This document shows positions 21,741 to 29,512 of a stretch of DNA of 32,154 nucleotides, piece by piece. Position 1 is the first letter of the stretch, and every line of letters starts with the position of its first letter. The translations under genes and the position numbers were made by a program. Under the pieces are notes generated by a model. That model ran no database searches. It was not told the origin of the DNA and saw only the letters and a list, made by a program, of their open reading frames with translations. The DNA comes from Pseudomonadota bacterium (GTDB lineage: Bacteria; Pseudomonadota; Alphaproteobacteria; Rhizobiales; Methylopilaceae), in the NCBI GenBank assembly GCA_023430145.1, contig JAEZCD010000391.1:1-32154 (forward strand). The letters run 5' to 3'.

Positions 21741-22838
21741 CTATCTATCCTTTTCGCTCTCATTCCCAAACTTTTTCGGGGCGGTTTGGGAACGTTTGTT
21801 CGCCCCGTGTTCCGCGAGGTTGATGATCGCACCCGCCGCGAGCCGCTTCTGATCAGCTTCCCGGGTGTATCTCTCGGCTTCGCTCAAGCTAATGTGACCG
21901 AGCACGGCCATGATCTGGTGAGTCGTGCAGCCGGCTTCGGCGAGCAGCCGTCCCGCGGCCTTCCGGAGCCCGTGCGGCTTGCAGTCCATCGGCAGCCCCG
22001 CGGCCGTGATCGCCTTCCGCAGCCACGCCCCGTACCCGCCGACCGAGAAGGGCTTGCCGTACTCGGTCGCTAGAAGGATCATGTGCTCGCGCGGCGTTGC
22101 GTCGAGGATGGCTTGGAGCTCGGGGTGCAGGAGGATCTCGAGCTTCGCGCCCGTCTTTTGTTGCACGACGCGAATCGTACCAGCGCCGATATCGGCCTCG
22201 GTCATCCGGCAGACGTCCGATCGCCTTTGGCCGAGGAACAGGTGCAACGCGAAGGCAAGCCGCTGCTTGGTGCCGACCGGCCACCGCGCTTCGAATTCCT
22301 CGATCTCAGCGTCGGTCCAACTCCGCACTTCCTGCAGGTCGGGACGGTCGAGGCCGGTGGTAGGGTCGTGCTTCAACCAATCGTGAAGGATGGCGTGCTT
22401 CACAAGAAGGCGGAGGATCTTCAACACAGCCAGTGCGGCGCCCGGCTTGTCCGCTAGAGGAACCAGGAACGCCTTCTCGATCCGGCCGGGGGTCATGCCG
22501 GCGACCGGCCGATGGCCGTGCGCTATGCGCAGCTTCTCGAGCACGGCGTCATATTGACGCCGCGTCGAGGCGCGCACCTTCTTGTAGCCGCGATTATCTG
22601 TCTTGAAGTCGACGATCAGCGCGCCGAGGGAGCCCGGTGGATGCTCGACACGTCGAGCCTTCTGCACGACGACGTCGCCGGCCAAAGCCCTCTGGTATGC
22701 GTCGTGGAATTCGGGGGAGCCCATTGGCCCGGGCAGAGGCGTACGCGCGCCTTTGCCGCGCCTGAAGTACAGACGCAGCTTGCCGTGCCGATCGCGGAAG
22801 GATTCGACGAAAGGATATTTATTGCGTTCGGGCGCCAC
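21741..22838 (-). CDS. int: Prophage tyrosine recombinase/integrase
   Basis: 365 residues. A SAM-like core-binding domain (about 70-165) is followed by a catalytic domain with the tyrosine recombinase residues: Arg205 in GQRRSD, a Lys in the QQKTGAK hairpin, His289 and Arg292 in HGLRKAAG, His315 in LGHIS and nucleophile Tyr324 in ERYTREA. The set is complete, so it should be active. The start is GTG at 22836-22838: an in-frame TAG lies three codons upstream, so no longer start exists. It overlaps the excisionase-like gene by 20 bp, forming the operon coiled-coil/xis/int. It is the left-most prophage gene and directs integration at the host border near 21.7 kb. Confidence 0.95.
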   Translation of the reverse strand: MAPERNKYPFVESFRDRHGKLRLYFRRGKGARTPLPGPMGSPEFHDAYQRALAGDVVVQKARRVEHPPGSLGALIVDFKTDNRGYKKVRASTRRQYDAVLEKLRIAHGHRPVAGMTPGRIEKAFLVPLADKPGAALAVLKILRLLVKHAILHDWLKHDPTTGLDRPDLQEVRSWTDAEIEEFEARWPVGTKQRLAFALHLFLGQRRSDVCRMTEADIGAGTIRVVQQKTGAKLEILLHPELQAILDATPREHMILLATEYGKPFSVGGYGAWLRKAITAAGLPMDCKPHGLRKAAGRLLAEAGCTTHQIMAVLGHISLSEAERYTREADQKRLAAGAIINLAEHGANKRSQTAPKKFGNESEKDR

Positions 22839-23088
22839 CGCGGTCTACATCCCCCCAACCGTCATCTTCGACGGTCTCTTCTCCCACCATCGGCAGCGCA
22901 AAGGCTGCAGTCATTAGCTCTGAAACGAGCCATAGTCTTTTGGCGTCCACGGCCCGCGGACGCGGCATGCGATTTGTCTTGACTAATTCATCGAACTTCG
23001 TCGCCGAGACGCACAAACAGGCCGCCGCCTGTTCCCGGTTTACCAGGAAAGGCGGCAGCGAGCTTGGAAGGGCGACCTGTTTGACCAT
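22819..23088 (-). CDS. Excisionase-like small HTH protein
   Basis: 89 residues. The segment LVNREQAAACLCVSATKFDE, then LVKTNRMPRPRAVDAKRLWL, is a MerR-like/AlpA-type winged HTH found in phage excisionases. An acidic C-terminus follows (GEETVEDDGWGDVDRGG). Its 3' end overlaps the integrase start by 20 bp, and its own ATG (23086-23088) directly follows the previous gene's TAA (TAAATG), so the three are coupled. It probably controls recombination direction and possibly integrase expression. Excisionase activity is inferred from size, fold and position. Confidence 0.75.
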   Translation of the reverse strand: MVKQVALPSSLPPFLVNREQAAACLCVSATKFDELVKTNRMPRPRAVDAKRLWLVSELMTAAFALPMVGEETVEDDGWGDVDRGGARTQ

Positions 23089-23391
23089 TTAGGCCGCAGC
23101 CTCGAGGCCCGCCCGCAGGTTGGCGACCTCAGCGGTGAGGGCATCAATCTTCGCCCCAAGCTCGGTGAGACCGCGGAGATCGGCGCGGAGCTTTGGCACC
23201 TCGTTGGCGAGCAGGGCGATATCCCGCTGGAACTGCATAATCCCCTTCGAAAGCTGAGGGATGCCGCTGGGCGTCGAGTTTTCGGAGGGAAGCCCTCGGA
23301 GAGCCTCCTTCATCCACCGCTCCTGGATGGCCCGGGTCTCGATTTCCATCTCAGGTGAAACCGGCTTGTTCCTGATCTCTCGGAGATCCAT
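23089..23391 (-). CDS. Small coiled-coil protein, unknown function
   Basis: 100 residues, not recognised. The C-terminal half is a clear heptad-like helix (LLANEVPKLRADLRGLTEL, then GAKIDALTAEVANLRAGLE); the N-terminus is charged and mixed (MDLREIRNKPVSPEMEIETR). It resembles short phage proteins of the SlyX/spanin-like coiled-coil class but nothing specific. First gene of the xis/int operon, with its stop abutting the next start. An inverted repeat (23395-23410) lies just upstream of its start, over the ribosome site, and may control the operon. Confidence 0.6.
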   Translation of the reverse strand: MDLREIRNKPVSPEMEIETRAIQERWMKEALRGLPSENSTPSGIPQLSKGIMQFQRDIALLANEVPKLRADLRGLTELGAKIDALTAEVANLRAGLEAAA

Positions 23392-23394
23392 TAC

Positions 23395-23410
23395 TTAACC
23401 CCTCGGTTAA
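23395..23410. promoter_or_regulatory. Perfect inverted repeat TTAACC-N4-GGTTAA upstream of the coiled-coil/xis/int operon
   Basis: TTAACC (23395-23400) and GGTTAA (23405-23410) are separated by CCTC and sit 3 bp before the start codon, overlapping the likely ribosome site (GAGGGG on the minus strand). It is a candidate operator or translational control element for the integration operon. The rest of the 158-bp gap (23392-23549) is AT-richer and may hold the promoter, but no clear -35/-10 pair was seen. Confidence 0.45.
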
Positions 23411-23549
23411 CTGTTTCGTTAGTCGGGATACTGCCCGACGAGCACCTGTGTACTTCAATTGCAAGCAAAAAGCAACCCCTTGCAGACTTGCGGGGTCGGC
23501 ACTACATCAAGAGCCGGCCCCGGTTAGTGTGGATTTGCAGCAACCACGA

Positions 23550-23930
23550 TCAGTTTATCTGTTCGGGTCCTTGCGCTTCCGCCCAAGCGAGCACCTCGGA
23601 CAAGAGCCGCCGGTAGGCCTCGCCGTCGGCCAAGCACTCGTCGGCGACCTTGGCCTTCGCGCGATAGCCGGCCAACGTCGTGGCGGGGGTGCGCAGGACG
23701 CGCGCCGCGGCCTTCTCGGCGATCTCGTAGGCCTTTAACCGCCGCACCTTGGCCGCCGCATAGGCCGCCTCGCCACCGCGTAGGGAACGGAGGCGCTGGG
23801 CGTCATCCGTTACGTCGATCGAGCGAAGGTGCGCTTGCTCGGCTTCGAAGTACGCGATGGCGAGCTTCAGAAGGCGGGCGTCGGGGTGCCGTCGGCGGCG
23901 GGTTGGTTTGGCTTGGTCGACGCTATTCAT
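23550..23930 (-). CDS. Small basic prophage protein, unknown function
   Basis: 126 residues, not recognised. The N-terminus is strongly basic (KPTRRRRHPDARLLKLA) and is followed by largely helical Ala-rich sequence with a coiled-coil character (RRLKAYEIAEKAAARVL). The ATG at 23928-23930 is preferred over longer in-frame starts because it overlaps the preceding gene's stop by 8 bp, a coupling seen throughout this element. A DNA- or RNA-binding early protein is possible from charge alone, but there is no domain to support it. Confidence 0.6.
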   Translation of the reverse strand: MNSVDQAKPTRRRRHPDARLLKLAIAYFEAEQAHLRSIDVTDDAQRLRSLRGGEAAYAAAKVRRLKAYEIAEKAAARVLRTPATTLAGYRAKAKVADECLADGEAYRRLLSEVLAWAEAQGPEQIN

Positions 23931-24180
23931 AGTCGCCCTCCCGCATAACGGCTTTGACGGTCTCCTCGAGCGCGAACATCTGTTGGATAGCGAGATCTTC
24001 ATGCTCGTAAGCGATGAGCGTGTTTACGCTGCGGATGCCGATGGCGAGCGCGAAAGCAAGATTGGACATTTCCTCATAGCGCGCGTGCCAGAAGGTGGAT
24101 CGTTCGCGCCAGTCGACCTCAGGCGGGTGTGGATAGCCGCGCGGGTGCCCGGCGGCGAAGTCGGCGGATGCTGTCTGCAT
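23923..24180 (-). CDS. Small prophage protein, unknown function
   Basis: 85 residues, acidic and helical (STFWHARYEEMSNLAFALA, then YEHEDLAIQQMFALEETVK). No known domain recognised. The ATG at 24178-24180 has AGGGGA 6-7 nt upstream. Its 3' end overlaps the next minus-strand gene, indicating a two-gene unit. Three 9-bp repeats (24196-24219) sit directly before its start and separate it from the divergent RHH gene, so it is probably under that protein's control. Confidence 0.6.
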   Translation of the reverse strand: MQTASADFAAGHPRGYPHPPEVDWRERSTFWHARYEEMSNLAFALAIGIRSVNTLIAYEHEDLAIQQMFALEETVKAVMREGDYE

Positions 24181-24195
24181 TGGCTGTTCCCCTGA

Positions 24196-24219
24196 TAACG
24201 ACGCTTACGACACTAACGA
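24196..24219. promoter_or_regulatory. Three 9-bp iterons (T[A/T]ACGA) before the RHH gene
   Basis: TAACGA at 24196, TTACGA at 24205 and TAACGA at 24214 repeat at exactly 9-bp spacing in the divergent gap between the 85-aa gene and the RHH gene. Short tandem sites of this kind suit RHH dimers binding side by side. No binding is shown. Confidence 0.5.
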
Positions 24220-24273
24220 TAATTTCATTGATATCCTCTGGTCAAGCGCAATCGGGGTCGCTAAGATGGCCTC

Positions 24274-24465
24274 ATGGCGGATGATCCCAAAATCGCGACT
24301 CTCCTGAGGCTCCCTAAGTCTCTGCTCGAACGCATCGACGAATGGCGCCGCGTCCAGAAGCACATTCCGTCGCGGCCGCAAGCGATCCGCGAGCTCGTCG
24401 AACTTTCCCTGGATGAGACCGACCGGCTCATGGGCACCTCCAAGAAGCCGGGCACCAAACGGTAG
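24274..24465 (+). CDS. Ribbon-helix-helix (CopG/Arc-like) regulator
   Basis: 63 residues. The segment IATLLRLPKSLLERIDEWRR followed by PQAIRELVELSL is an RHH fold: a beta strand that inserts into the major groove, then two helices. Members act as DNA-binding repressors or as antitoxins. No toxin gene is adjacent, so a prophage repressor or regulator is more likely. It is read opposite to the surrounding operons, with three 9-bp repeats in its upstream gap (24196-24219) as the probable operator. ATG at 24274. Confidence 0.75.
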   Translation: MADDPKIATLLRLPKSLLERIDEWRRVQKHIPSRPQAIRELVELSLDETDRLMGTSKKPGTKR

Positions 24466-24583
24466 CAGGCAGATCGCAAAAGGGAGAAGCAGAATCTCGA
24501 TCACACAACAGTGAAGCTTGGCGGGGCTGGAAATCCGCGACCGACCATCCGACTTGCTGTCCGCCATAGGGGAGGAACGTGAT

Positions 24584-24862
24584 TTGAACAGCGCGACGCA
24601 GGGTCCTAAAGCCTTCCATCGAATGGGCGACAATACGAGAGCCGCAATGGCTTTCGCTAATGTCGGTCTATCGGGTGCCACCGTCACCGTTGTCGAAAAC
24701 GCCGGCATCAAATCCGCCGAGGAGCTATTCGGCCTTAGCAATGAGCAACTGCGGAGCCTGCCAAAAGTCGGGCCGTCCCGGTATGCGGAGATCGTCAAGT
24801 GTCGGGACCATTGGGTTGCGGAGGGACGTAAGGACTTCCAGCGTCGCCGTCCGCCGCGGTAA
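24584..24862 (+). CDS. Helix-hairpin-helix small protein
   Basis: 92 residues from a TTG start at 24584 with a strong ribosome site (GGAGGA at 24571-24576, 7 nt spacing). A longer reading from 24518 has no ribosome site. The C-terminal half (VENAGIKSAEELFGLSNEQL, then RSLPKVGPSRYAEI) closely follows the helix-hairpin-helix pattern of the RNA polymerase alpha C-terminal domain, with the G-x-G-hairpin Pro-Lys-Val-Gly. DNA binding is therefore plausible; partner and role are unknown. It lies 118 bp downstream of the RHH gene on the same strand, possibly co-transcribed, and its 3' end abuts the decayed ParB-like gene on the other strand. Confidence 0.7.
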   Translation: MNSATQGPKAFHRMGDNTRAAMAFANVGLSGATVTVVENAGIKSAEELFGLSNEQLRSLPKVGPSRYAEIVKCRDHWVAEGRKDFQRRRPPR

Positions 24863-25226
24863 ACGGCCCGTGGCCCTAGCGGTCTCGGCGGAGAACGTTG
24901 GCGCAAGGTTTTCGCCAACGTCTCTGCCGAGCGAGGCGTTCATGCCGCCCGTCGCGCCGTTCACCGTCTCCGGATGCAGTTCCTCGTAGATCGCCTTCCT
25001 GCGCGCCGTCTGCTTCGCCCGATCGGCGGGCCCGCACACCACCCCCTGGTCGGCCACCCTGGGGTTTTTGCACAACTTGTGCAGAAACCTTCCTCTCCGT
25101 CAGCCGCACCCACTCGGCAATTTGCTCGCTGCGCTGCAACGCAGTGAGATCGGCCCGGTGAAGGTTTTCGCTGATCTCCCAGAGGCGGGCCTTGGTCTCA
25201 TCCCAATCGACGACGTGAACCTTAGC
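24850..25226 (-). pseudogene. ParB-like gene remnant, frameshifted and truncated
   Basis: Two adjacent reading frames carry ParB-family sequence. Frame one (25226 down to about 25030) reads AKVHVVDWDETKARLWEI, then SENLHRADLTALQRSEQIAE and WVRLTERKVSAQVVQKPQ, ending near GGRPGGG: the ENLHRAxLT motif and following helix of phage ParB proteins. Frame two (from about 25035 to 24850) gives GPADRAKQTARRKAIYEELH, then PETVNGATGGMNA and FSAETARATGR, the downstream half of a similar protein. Neither has a proper start: frame one lacks any start before TTG at 25139. The N-terminal ParB nuclease domain is absent. Because both pieces cover the region after ENLxRAxLT, the locus may join two related genes. 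It follows a tail-chaperone-like gene by a short overlap. Confidence 0.6.
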
Positions 25227-25602
25227 TTTCCTGCGTCTCCCTTGCCGCCCTCATCTCGATCGCCTTCGAAATAAAAGCACTGTCCATCGCGGCCACAACC
25301 TCAGTCAGTCGCTCGAATTCCTCCCCGTCGATACCGTATCGCCGAGCATAGCAATCGATCGCCACCCAAGGGATTGGCCCGACCGACCCACCAACCAGTG
25401 GACGGCATGTCGATAGACTAACGAACGCATGCCACAATTCTTGAAGATGGCTTGGGATCTCCGGCCGCTCAAGGAGCGCGCGCGGCGGGTTCTCCGGGTC
25501 CTCGGCGGCGAGGTCCTCGAGCCAGTCGACCTTGTCGCCCCAATCGAGATTCCAGCGTACCGCCGCTGCGAGGATCTCCGCGGGGGTCGGATCAGTAAAC
25601 AT
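25222..25602 (-). CDS. Phage tail assembly chaperone-like protein (second of pair)
   Basis: 126 residues from the ATG at 25600-25602 (GTG at 25605 also possible). The C-terminal pattern PIPWVAIDCYARRYGIDGEE, then FERLTEVVAAMDSAFIS, matches the C-terminal part of lambda G-T-type tail chaperones and similar phage proteins; the preceding LWHAFVSLSTCRPLVG fits too. The start overlaps the stop of the previous gene (TGATG), so it is made by reinitiation or possibly by frameshifting, although no slippery X-XXY-YYZ heptamer is visible. Unusually, the pair lies downstream of the tape measure gene, not upstream. Confidence 0.65.
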   Translation of the reverse strand: MFTDPTPAEILAAAVRWNLDWGDKVDWLEDLAAEDPENPPRALLERPEIPSHLQELWHAFVSLSTCRPLVGGSVGPIPWVAIDCYARRYGIDGEEFERLTEVVAAMDSAFISKAIEMRAARETQES

Positions 25603-25991
25603 CACGCGGCCTCCCCGACAGGCTCCGGCCGTCGGAAGAAGTTACGACGATCACTAGAGAAGTTTGACACCTGCTCGCGAATCCAGTGATGGTCCGTCAG
25701 CAGACGTTCCGCCCGGGTCGGCGAGTATCGCACTTCCAGGCCATTCTCGACGACGCCGCGCCAGTCGACGATTACGGCGGCCAGTGCCTTAACCAACTTT
25801 AGATCGATCATCGCCGCGTCGGGCTTGGCAGTGCGCACATATTCGGCGAGGTTCCATGCCGTCATGCGGGCCGTTCGGGTATGCGGCCCCAGCACGTTGA
25901 AGTGCATGTCCAAGCCTTCGCCCGTGTCGGGATGCCGGAGCTCGAATTCCTTGCAATCGAAGGGCTCGAGGTCCGCGAGGTCGTAGCGCAT
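25602..25991 (-). CDS. Phage tail assembly chaperone-like protein (first of pair)
   Basis: 129 residues. The pattern of an N-terminal beta-rich part (CKEFELRHPDTGEGLDMHFN), a central helix (LKLVKALAAVIVDWRGVVE) and the segment EVRYSPTRAERLLTDHHWI, then REQVSNFSSDRRNFFRR, matches gpG-like tail chaperones of siphophages. These proteins keep the tape measure protein soluble before tube assembly. Two bases separate it from the tape measure stop, so it is in the same transcript. The ATG at 25989-25991 is the only sensible start. Confidence 0.65.
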   Translation of the reverse strand: MRYDLADLEPFDCKEFELRHPDTGEGLDMHFNVLGPHTRTARMTAWNLAEYVRTAKPDAAMIDLKLVKALAAVIVDWRGVVENGLEVRYSPTRAERLLTDHHWIREQVSNFSSDRRNFFRRPEPVGEAA

Positions 25992-25993
25992 GG

Positions 25994-27892
25994 TTATTTC
26001 CTTCTTTGGACGGTTGTGTGGGTCTCTAGGGTTCGGGCGAAGTCGCCCCGCTGCGCAATATCGTTTTTCAACTCAGACTTCATCGCCCTAATGATGATGT
26101 CGAGCTTCGGCATGCCGAACGCGGTGCGGCTTTCTTTCACTTCTGCTTTCGATCCAGGGGCGTAATTGTGGACGGTCACTTGCACACCGCCGCCGCCCCC
26201 GCCACTCCCCTGGGGCGAGATCATGCCTGCGACCCGCGGCACGAAGATTTCGGGACCGCGTTCGCCAACTGGATAGACGCGGCCAGGGAACACCGGGCCG
26301 CCGGCCGCACGGGGTCCGCCGAAGGACAGCGGATTGGCGTTCGTCGCCAGCGGAGTGGATGTCCCGCCGCCAAGGCCAAGCAGGTTTGCGATCAGTCCAC
26401 CAAACCCGCTGCCGGACGTCTGCCCGCCGAAGATTGAAGCGAAGGCGCCGTTTCCGACGATGGCGAATCGCAAGAGATCGGAGGTCATCTGCCGCAGGAC
26501 GGCCTCGAGGGCTTCGCGGGCCGACTGTCCTTGCGTGGCGATGCCATCCGCAAAGGTGAGCAAATATTCGTTGCTCGCCCGCTGTGACTCCGCGAACTTC
26601 TCCTGGGACGCCTTCATGGCCTCCAGTTGCGCCTTCGCGGCGGCGGCGGCGGACGCATAGTTGTCGAGGCTTGTCTTCGCGCCGTCGGTCGCGCTCTTAC
26701 TCGCGTCGGCCAGGCGCCTTTGCTCGGCTAGGATCGCGTCGGTCTCAGCGAACGAAAGCGGCGCCTTCGACCGCGGGATCGGCACCGATGCAGGGGACCC
26801 AGGAGCGCCCGGGATCGGCTGGCCCTCAGATAGCCGGAACATCCGGCCTAGCTCCGCCTGCAGCTTCACGCGCTCTTCCTGTAGCGCCGCGATTTGCGAC
26901 TGCAGGCCGCTTCGCTGATAATCGAAAGCGGGCGTGTTCCCCAAATTGGAGAGCTCGGTCTGGAGCCGCTCGAGGTCGTGCTCGACGGCCGCAAGGTTTT
27001 CGTCGACCGTGGCCGACAGTTGCGTGACGAGCGGCCGCGTCGCCGAGTCGGCCATCGCCTTCAGCACTGCGGCGACGCCAACGATCGCGGTCTTCAGTTG
27101 GCCATCGATCGTTCTTGCAACCCTCGCGAACGCGATATCGAGCTCGTCGGCCTTCTTGATCGCTTCCTCGTCGAGGATTTGCCCACTGTCCTTGAGCTTC
27201 TGAATGTAGACGTCGATCTGACCATTCGCGGCGGCGATGCCCGCCGCCAGCTTGCCGCCGCCTCGAGCGCCAAAGGCCGCAGCGCCGATCTCGGCGCGCT
27301 GCGCTGCATCCTCCACGGACGTGAAGGCAACCGCCAGCGCCCGCAACCGCGCTTCCTGCCCTTCGGCCGCGCGGAACTGTTCGGCGGCGGCGGGGGCGTA
27401 GCGGCGCAGCGCTTCGATTAGAGCGCCTTCGCCACGGGCGGCTTCCTCGCTCGCCTGGGTGAACTTTTGGAGCGCCTGTGCCGCCTTCTCGCCACCGACG
27501 CCGGCTTCCTCTCCTAGAACCTTGAAGGCTTGGATCGTGTCGGTCGAAAGCTGTAGCGACTCGGCTTCGTCGGCGAGGTCGGCGACGGCCGAGATTATGG
27601 CCTTCGCGCCCTGCAGCGCCGCGCCTATGCCCGCCGCCCCGACAAGCCCGCCGAGCCCCGTTAAACCAAGAAGGCCGCGGGCTCCGCCTAGCAGCCCGCC
27701 AGCACCCATCGTGTTCGATAGCTGCTGGAACGCGGTTTGCATCTCGCGGTTGCCGCGCTTGACTTCCTGGGACAGCGCATAATGGGAACGACGTGTCTTG
27801 TCCAACCCCGCAGTGACTCGGGCGAGATCGCGTTCAAAGGACGTAACTCGTGCCTCTACGGCTACGACAAGCTTTTCCTGTTCATCGGCCAT
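25994..27892 (-). CDS. Phage tail tape measure protein
   Basis: 632 residues. An N-terminal coiled coil (LVVAVEARVTSFERDLARVT to RGNREMQTAF) is followed by a Gly/Ala-rich hydrophobic stretch (GGLLGGARGLLGLTGLGGLV), long helical repeats rich in Glu, Gln and Ala, then a Gly-rich region. The C-terminal GERGPEIFVPRVAGMISP motif is characteristic of siphophage tape measure proteins. It sets tail length: at about 0.15 nm per residue the tail would be about 95 nm (inference). The ATG at 27890-27892 lies 3 bp after the terminase large stop. It is placed directly after terL, with no major tail protein gene between, which is unusual. Confidence 0.9.
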   Translation of the reverse strand: MADEQEKLVVAVEARVTSFERDLARVTAGLDKTRRSHYALSQEVKRGNREMQTAFQQLSNTMGAGGLLGGARGLLGLTGLGGLVGAAGIGAALQGAKAIISAVADLADEAESLQLSTDTIQAFKVLGEEAGVGGEKAAQALQKFTQASEEAARGEGALIEALRRYAPAAAEQFRAAEGQEARLRALAVAFTSVEDAAQRAEIGAAAFGARGGGKLAAGIAAANGQIDVYIQKLKDSGQILDEEAIKKADELDIAFARVARTIDGQLKTAIVGVAAVLKAMADSATRPLVTQLSATVDENLAAVEHDLERLQTELSNLGNTPAFDYQRSGLQSQIAALQEERVKLQAELGRMFRLSEGQPIPGAPGSPASVPIPRSKAPLSFAETDAILAEQRRLADASKSATDGAKTSLDNYASAAAAAKAQLEAMKASQEKFAESQRASNEYLLTFADGIATQGQSAREALEAVLRQMTSDLLRFAIVGNGAFASIFGGQTSGSGFGGLIANLLGLGGGTSTPLATNANPLSFGGPRAAGGPVFPGRVYPVGERGPEIFVPRVAGMISPQGSGGGGGGVQVTVHNYAPGSKAEVKESRTAFGMPKLDIIIRAMKSELKNDIAQRGDFARTLETHTTVQRRK

Positions 27893-27895
27893 AGA

Positions 27896-29512
27896 TCACC
27901 AAATCTTCACAATGAGAGAGGTCGGGTCAAAGGTCGGGTCGTTGAAGATAGACGTGCGGGCGTCGCCGGCTGCAGCCCGCGCAACAGCCATCGCCGCCAC
28001 GACCGCGCCGTCTATTCGGTCGGTTGACTTGCCCTTGTGGAATGACTTGTTCCCAGCCTTGTCGACTTCAACAGCGATATTTGAGAAGCACCATCGAAGG
28101 ATGGGATGTCCGCCATGGGTGAACTTGCCGCCGACGATGGCGCGCTCAAGCTCCTTGATCGCGGGCGCCATCGTCACCCAGCCTTGCCTCATCTCGACTA
28201 CGGGGAGTCCATCCTCGCCGAGGTTATTCATGATGTTCCGGGCAAGGTGCGGATCGAATGCGATCTCCCGGACGTCGTATTCGTCGCAGAGCGAGCGGAT
28301 CTGATCCTCGACGAATCGGTAATCCACGACGTTGCCGGGCGTCGGCGTAATCAACCCTTCTTCGGCCCACTGGACGTATGGCACGCCGTCCATCTCGGAG
28401 CGGCGGCGAATGTTGTCCTTGGGGCAGTAGAACCACGGGTGGACTATGTAGCCGTCTTCCCCGTCCTTCCACGCGCTCAAGATCACGGTCAGGTCGGAAT
28501 TGGAGGACAGGTCGACCGCGAGCCAGCAAGGTTTCTTCTTGAGCGCCTCGAGGTCGACCGGCCGCGCGCCGAGGTCGTAAACGCTCATCTCGACGAAGGG
28601 GTCAGCCGAGTGATCAAGCCAGATTCCGCAGTGCAGTTGCTTGAACGCTTCGCGGTCGGCCGGGCGGCTTTCGGCCTCGAGCGCAAGCTGTCGCAGCCCT
28701 TCAATGTCGGGATAGCCGTGCGCGAGGCCCGGGTTTACCTCATACCATAGCGACTCGTCTCGCCAGTCCGCATCCTGCGGCGCCTCGAATAGGATGGGCA
28801 GCGTGGCAGGATCGTCGATGTCTCCGCGCGCAACCTTGCGGGCGTACTCGACAACATCCCAGGCAACGTTCTCTTGCCCGCGTCCGCTGGTCGTAATCAC
28901 GACTATGAGCGAGCCAGGAACCTTTACGGCGCCGGTGCGGATAACGTCCCATAAATCTCGCTTTTTGAACGAATGGAGCTCGTCGACCAAGGAGAAGGAA
29001 TTAGTACGGCCGTGCTGGGTTGGGGCATCGGCCGAGATCGCCTCGAGCACGCTGCCGGTCTTCAGGTGCTCGATCTTGTTCCTATAGTCCGCGACTCGAA
29101 CAACCCTCTCAATCCGAGGGTCCGCCGCGACGATCGCCGCCGCTTCGTTGTAGGCCAGGCGCGCTTGCTTCTGATCCGCGGCGGCGGCGATCAGCTGCCC
29201 GCCTGGGATGCGTTCTGGCCCGAATAGGTGCAAGCACGTCAGCCCCGCACCCAGCGCCGTTTTACGATTACCCCTAGGCAAGACAGCCGTAACGGTGCGG
29301 ACGATGCGCCGGCCATCCGCATGGCAGGGGCCGTATATCTTCCGGACTATGCGCTCCTGCCATGGGTCGAGTTGAAAGGCTTGGCCGGGGAGCCGGGACT
29401 TGGGGTGCTTCAGCGAGCGCAGGAAGTCGACCGCTCGCTGCCCATGGCCGAACGGGTCGGGGATCTCGCTGTCGTCGAAGATCCAGGTTGGTCTAGTCGA
29501 AGGGGCTGGCAT
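27896..29512 (-). CDS. Terminase large subunit (HK97-like TerL)
   Basis: 538 residues, the ATP-driven DNA packaging motor with its headful/cos nuclease. ATPase motifs: deviant Walker A PRGNRKT (79-85), Walker B FSLVDE with Asp177/Glu178, and coupling motif TTSG (207-210). Nuclease acidic residues: Asp334 in AVDLSSNSD, Asp420 in IAFDPH and Asp501 in DRIDGA, the RNase H-like triad. The length is normal. The ATG at 29510-29512 overlaps the small subunit by 20 bp. It resembles the Terminase_1 family. All catalytic residues are present, so this gene looks functional even though neighbours are rearranged. Confidence 0.95.
   Translation of the reverse strand: MPAPSTRPTWIFDDSEIPDPFGHGQRAVDFLRSLKHPKSRLPGQAFQLDPWQERIVRKIYGPCHADGRRIVRTVTAVLPRGNRKTALGAGLTCLHLFGPERIPGGQLIAAAADQKQARLAYNEAAAIVAADPRIERVVRVADYRNKIEHLKTGSVLEAISADAPTQHGRTNSFSLVDELHSFKKRDLWDVIRTGAVKVPGSLIVVITTSGRGQENVAWDVVEYARKVARGDIDDPATLPILFEAPQDADWRDESLWYEVNPGLAHGYPDIEGLRQLALEAESRPADREAFKQLHCGIWLDHSADPFVEMSVYDLGARPVDLEALKKKPCWLAVDLSSNSDLTVILSAWKDGEDGYIVHPWFYCPKDNIRRRSEMDGVPYVQWAEEGLITPTPGNVVDYRFVEDQIRSLCDEYDVREIAFDPHLARNIMNNLGEDGLPVVEMRQGWVTMAPAIKELERAIVGGKFTHGGHPILRWCFSNIAVEVDKAGNKSFHKGKSTDRIDGAVVAAMAVARAAAGDARTSIFNDPTFDPTSLIVKIW

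Noticed and set aside
24274..24862. Toxin-antitoxin pair (RHH antitoxin plus HhH protein)
   Set aside because: The second protein resembles a DNA/RNA polymerase-type HhH fold and not a known toxin, and the genes are 118 bp apart rather than overlapping.
24725..25075. Intact minus-strand ORF of 116 residues taken as a real gene
   Set aside because: Its N-terminus is ParB-like debris out of frame and its C-terminal third is antisense to the HhH gene; better described as part of a pseudogene.
25590..25640. Programmed -1 frameshift joining the two tail chaperone-like genes, as in lambda G/GT
   Set aside because: No X-XXY-YYZ slippery heptamer near the overlap; the GTGATG/TGATG overlap supports reinitiation instead.
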